From: Rhodocyclales bacterium
Lineage (GTDB): Bacteria > Pseudomonadota > Gammaproteobacteria > Burkholderiales > Rhodocyclaceae
Assembly (NCBI GenBank): GCA_003105015.1
Contig: PQAF01000003.1
Span: 137,660-201,659, forward strand
Length of the DNA stretch: 64,000 nucleotides
Direction of reading: 5' to 3'
The position numbers and the translations under genes were made by a program. The notes beneath the pieces were generated by a model that ran no database searches, had not been told where the DNA came from, and saw nothing but the letters and a program-made list of their open reading frames with translations. Every line of letters starts with the position of its first letter. Positions within the stretch are counted from its first letter, which is position 1. This document shows positions 63,739 to 64,000 of this stretch, piece by piece.

Positions 63739-64000
63739 ACGCGCCGACGGCGCGAGGCCGGCGGCAAGTTCCCGCTCGACCGGCAGCGGTTCCTCTTCGA
63801 TCCCGCAGGCGAGCAGTTCGGCGCACAGCGGCGCGTAGACGAGGCCGCGCGAGCCGAGGCCGAGCAGGCCGAACAGCCCTTCCTGGCCCGGAATGCCGCC
63901 GACCAGCGGCAGGCGGTCCGGCCCCACCGTGCGGATGCCGGCGCGGCCGCCGACGCGGGCGGCATCCACCGTCGCGGCGAAATCCGGCAGCAGCTGCTTC
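63721..64000 (-). CDS. mnmC: C-terminal part of MnmC, FAD oxidoreductase domain (partial)
   Basis: The frame runs off the right edge. The visible 92 residues include [21 protein letters not shown] and [19 protein letters not shown], which match the end of the FAD-dependent domain of the bifunctional enzyme that converts cmnm5s2U34 to mnm5s2U34 in tRNA. The methyltransferase half, if fused, is outside the window. A stand-alone DadA-type oxidase is the alternative. Confidence 0.75.
   Translation of the reverse strand, partial: KQLLPDFAATVDAARVGGRAGIRTVGPDRLPLVGGIPGQEGLFGLLGLGSRGLVYAPLCAELLACGIEEEPLPVERELAAGLAPSARLGVAP

Overview
The window is 64 kb of GC-rich DNA from a betaproteobacterium, probably of the Rhodocyclales type. 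The support is a tmRNA tag reading ANDERFALAA, an EarP plus EF-P pair with Arg32, a fused AroA-Cmk protein, and the gyrA-serC-serA-pheA-hisC-tyrA-aroA-cmk-rpsA-ihfB-lapA-lapB order. The order-level placement is inference.

Layout. (1) 1-8943 holds the 3' part of one giant phage-type polyvalent gene that runs off the left edge. It carries ParB/DdrB-like, nuclease-like, adenine methyltransferase and HExxH domains and looks like the last gene of a prophage or related element. Two protein-like small ORFs are nested out of frame in its linkers. (2) 9074-21155 is housekeeping DNA: a secreted Bcp-type peroxiredoxin, the ABC-F ATPase Uup, a LemA/GIDE membrane pair with an EF-hand, an HDOD protein, earP-efp, tmRNA, gph, ubiG, mtaD and two OmpA-like paralogues that share a 165 bp, 99% identical block. 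(3) 21156-34798 is gyrA followed by serine and aromatic amino-acid synthesis, then rpsA, ihfB, lapA and lapB. (4) 34890-49848 is a long plus-strand run with many overlapping start/stop codons. It covers UDP-glucuronate and heptose precursor synthesis, cysM, a YdbH/YnbE-like envelope pair, a PolB-type exonuclease, a carbamoyltransferase and several glycosyltransferases and membrane proteins. (5) 49791-60919 holds minus-strand LPS genes around a plus-strand msbA: a glycosyltransferase, an OafA-type acyltransferase, waaG, waaP, and kinase-fold proteins that include one polypeptide with three tandem kinase-like domains. (6) 61044-64000 holds a small RHH-like protein, an outer-membrane beta-barrel-like protein, tRNA-Val(CAC), gltX and the 3' end of mnmC.

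Regions 4 and 5 together make, phosphorylate, carbamoylate and flip the inner-core LPS. Heptose comes from HldA/HldD, core glucosylation from WaaG, phosphorylation from WaaP and the other kinase-fold proteins, carbamoylation from a WapO-like enzyme, export from MsbA, and control of LPS synthesis from LapA/LapB.

The most unusual signal is a short motif, GACTGACTTT, found seven times exactly between 11.5 and 57 kb on both strands. Base composition alone predicts well under one copy. It is absent from the phage-like 9 kb. It behaves like a DNA-uptake or other genome-dispersed signal, but this needs a whole-genome count.
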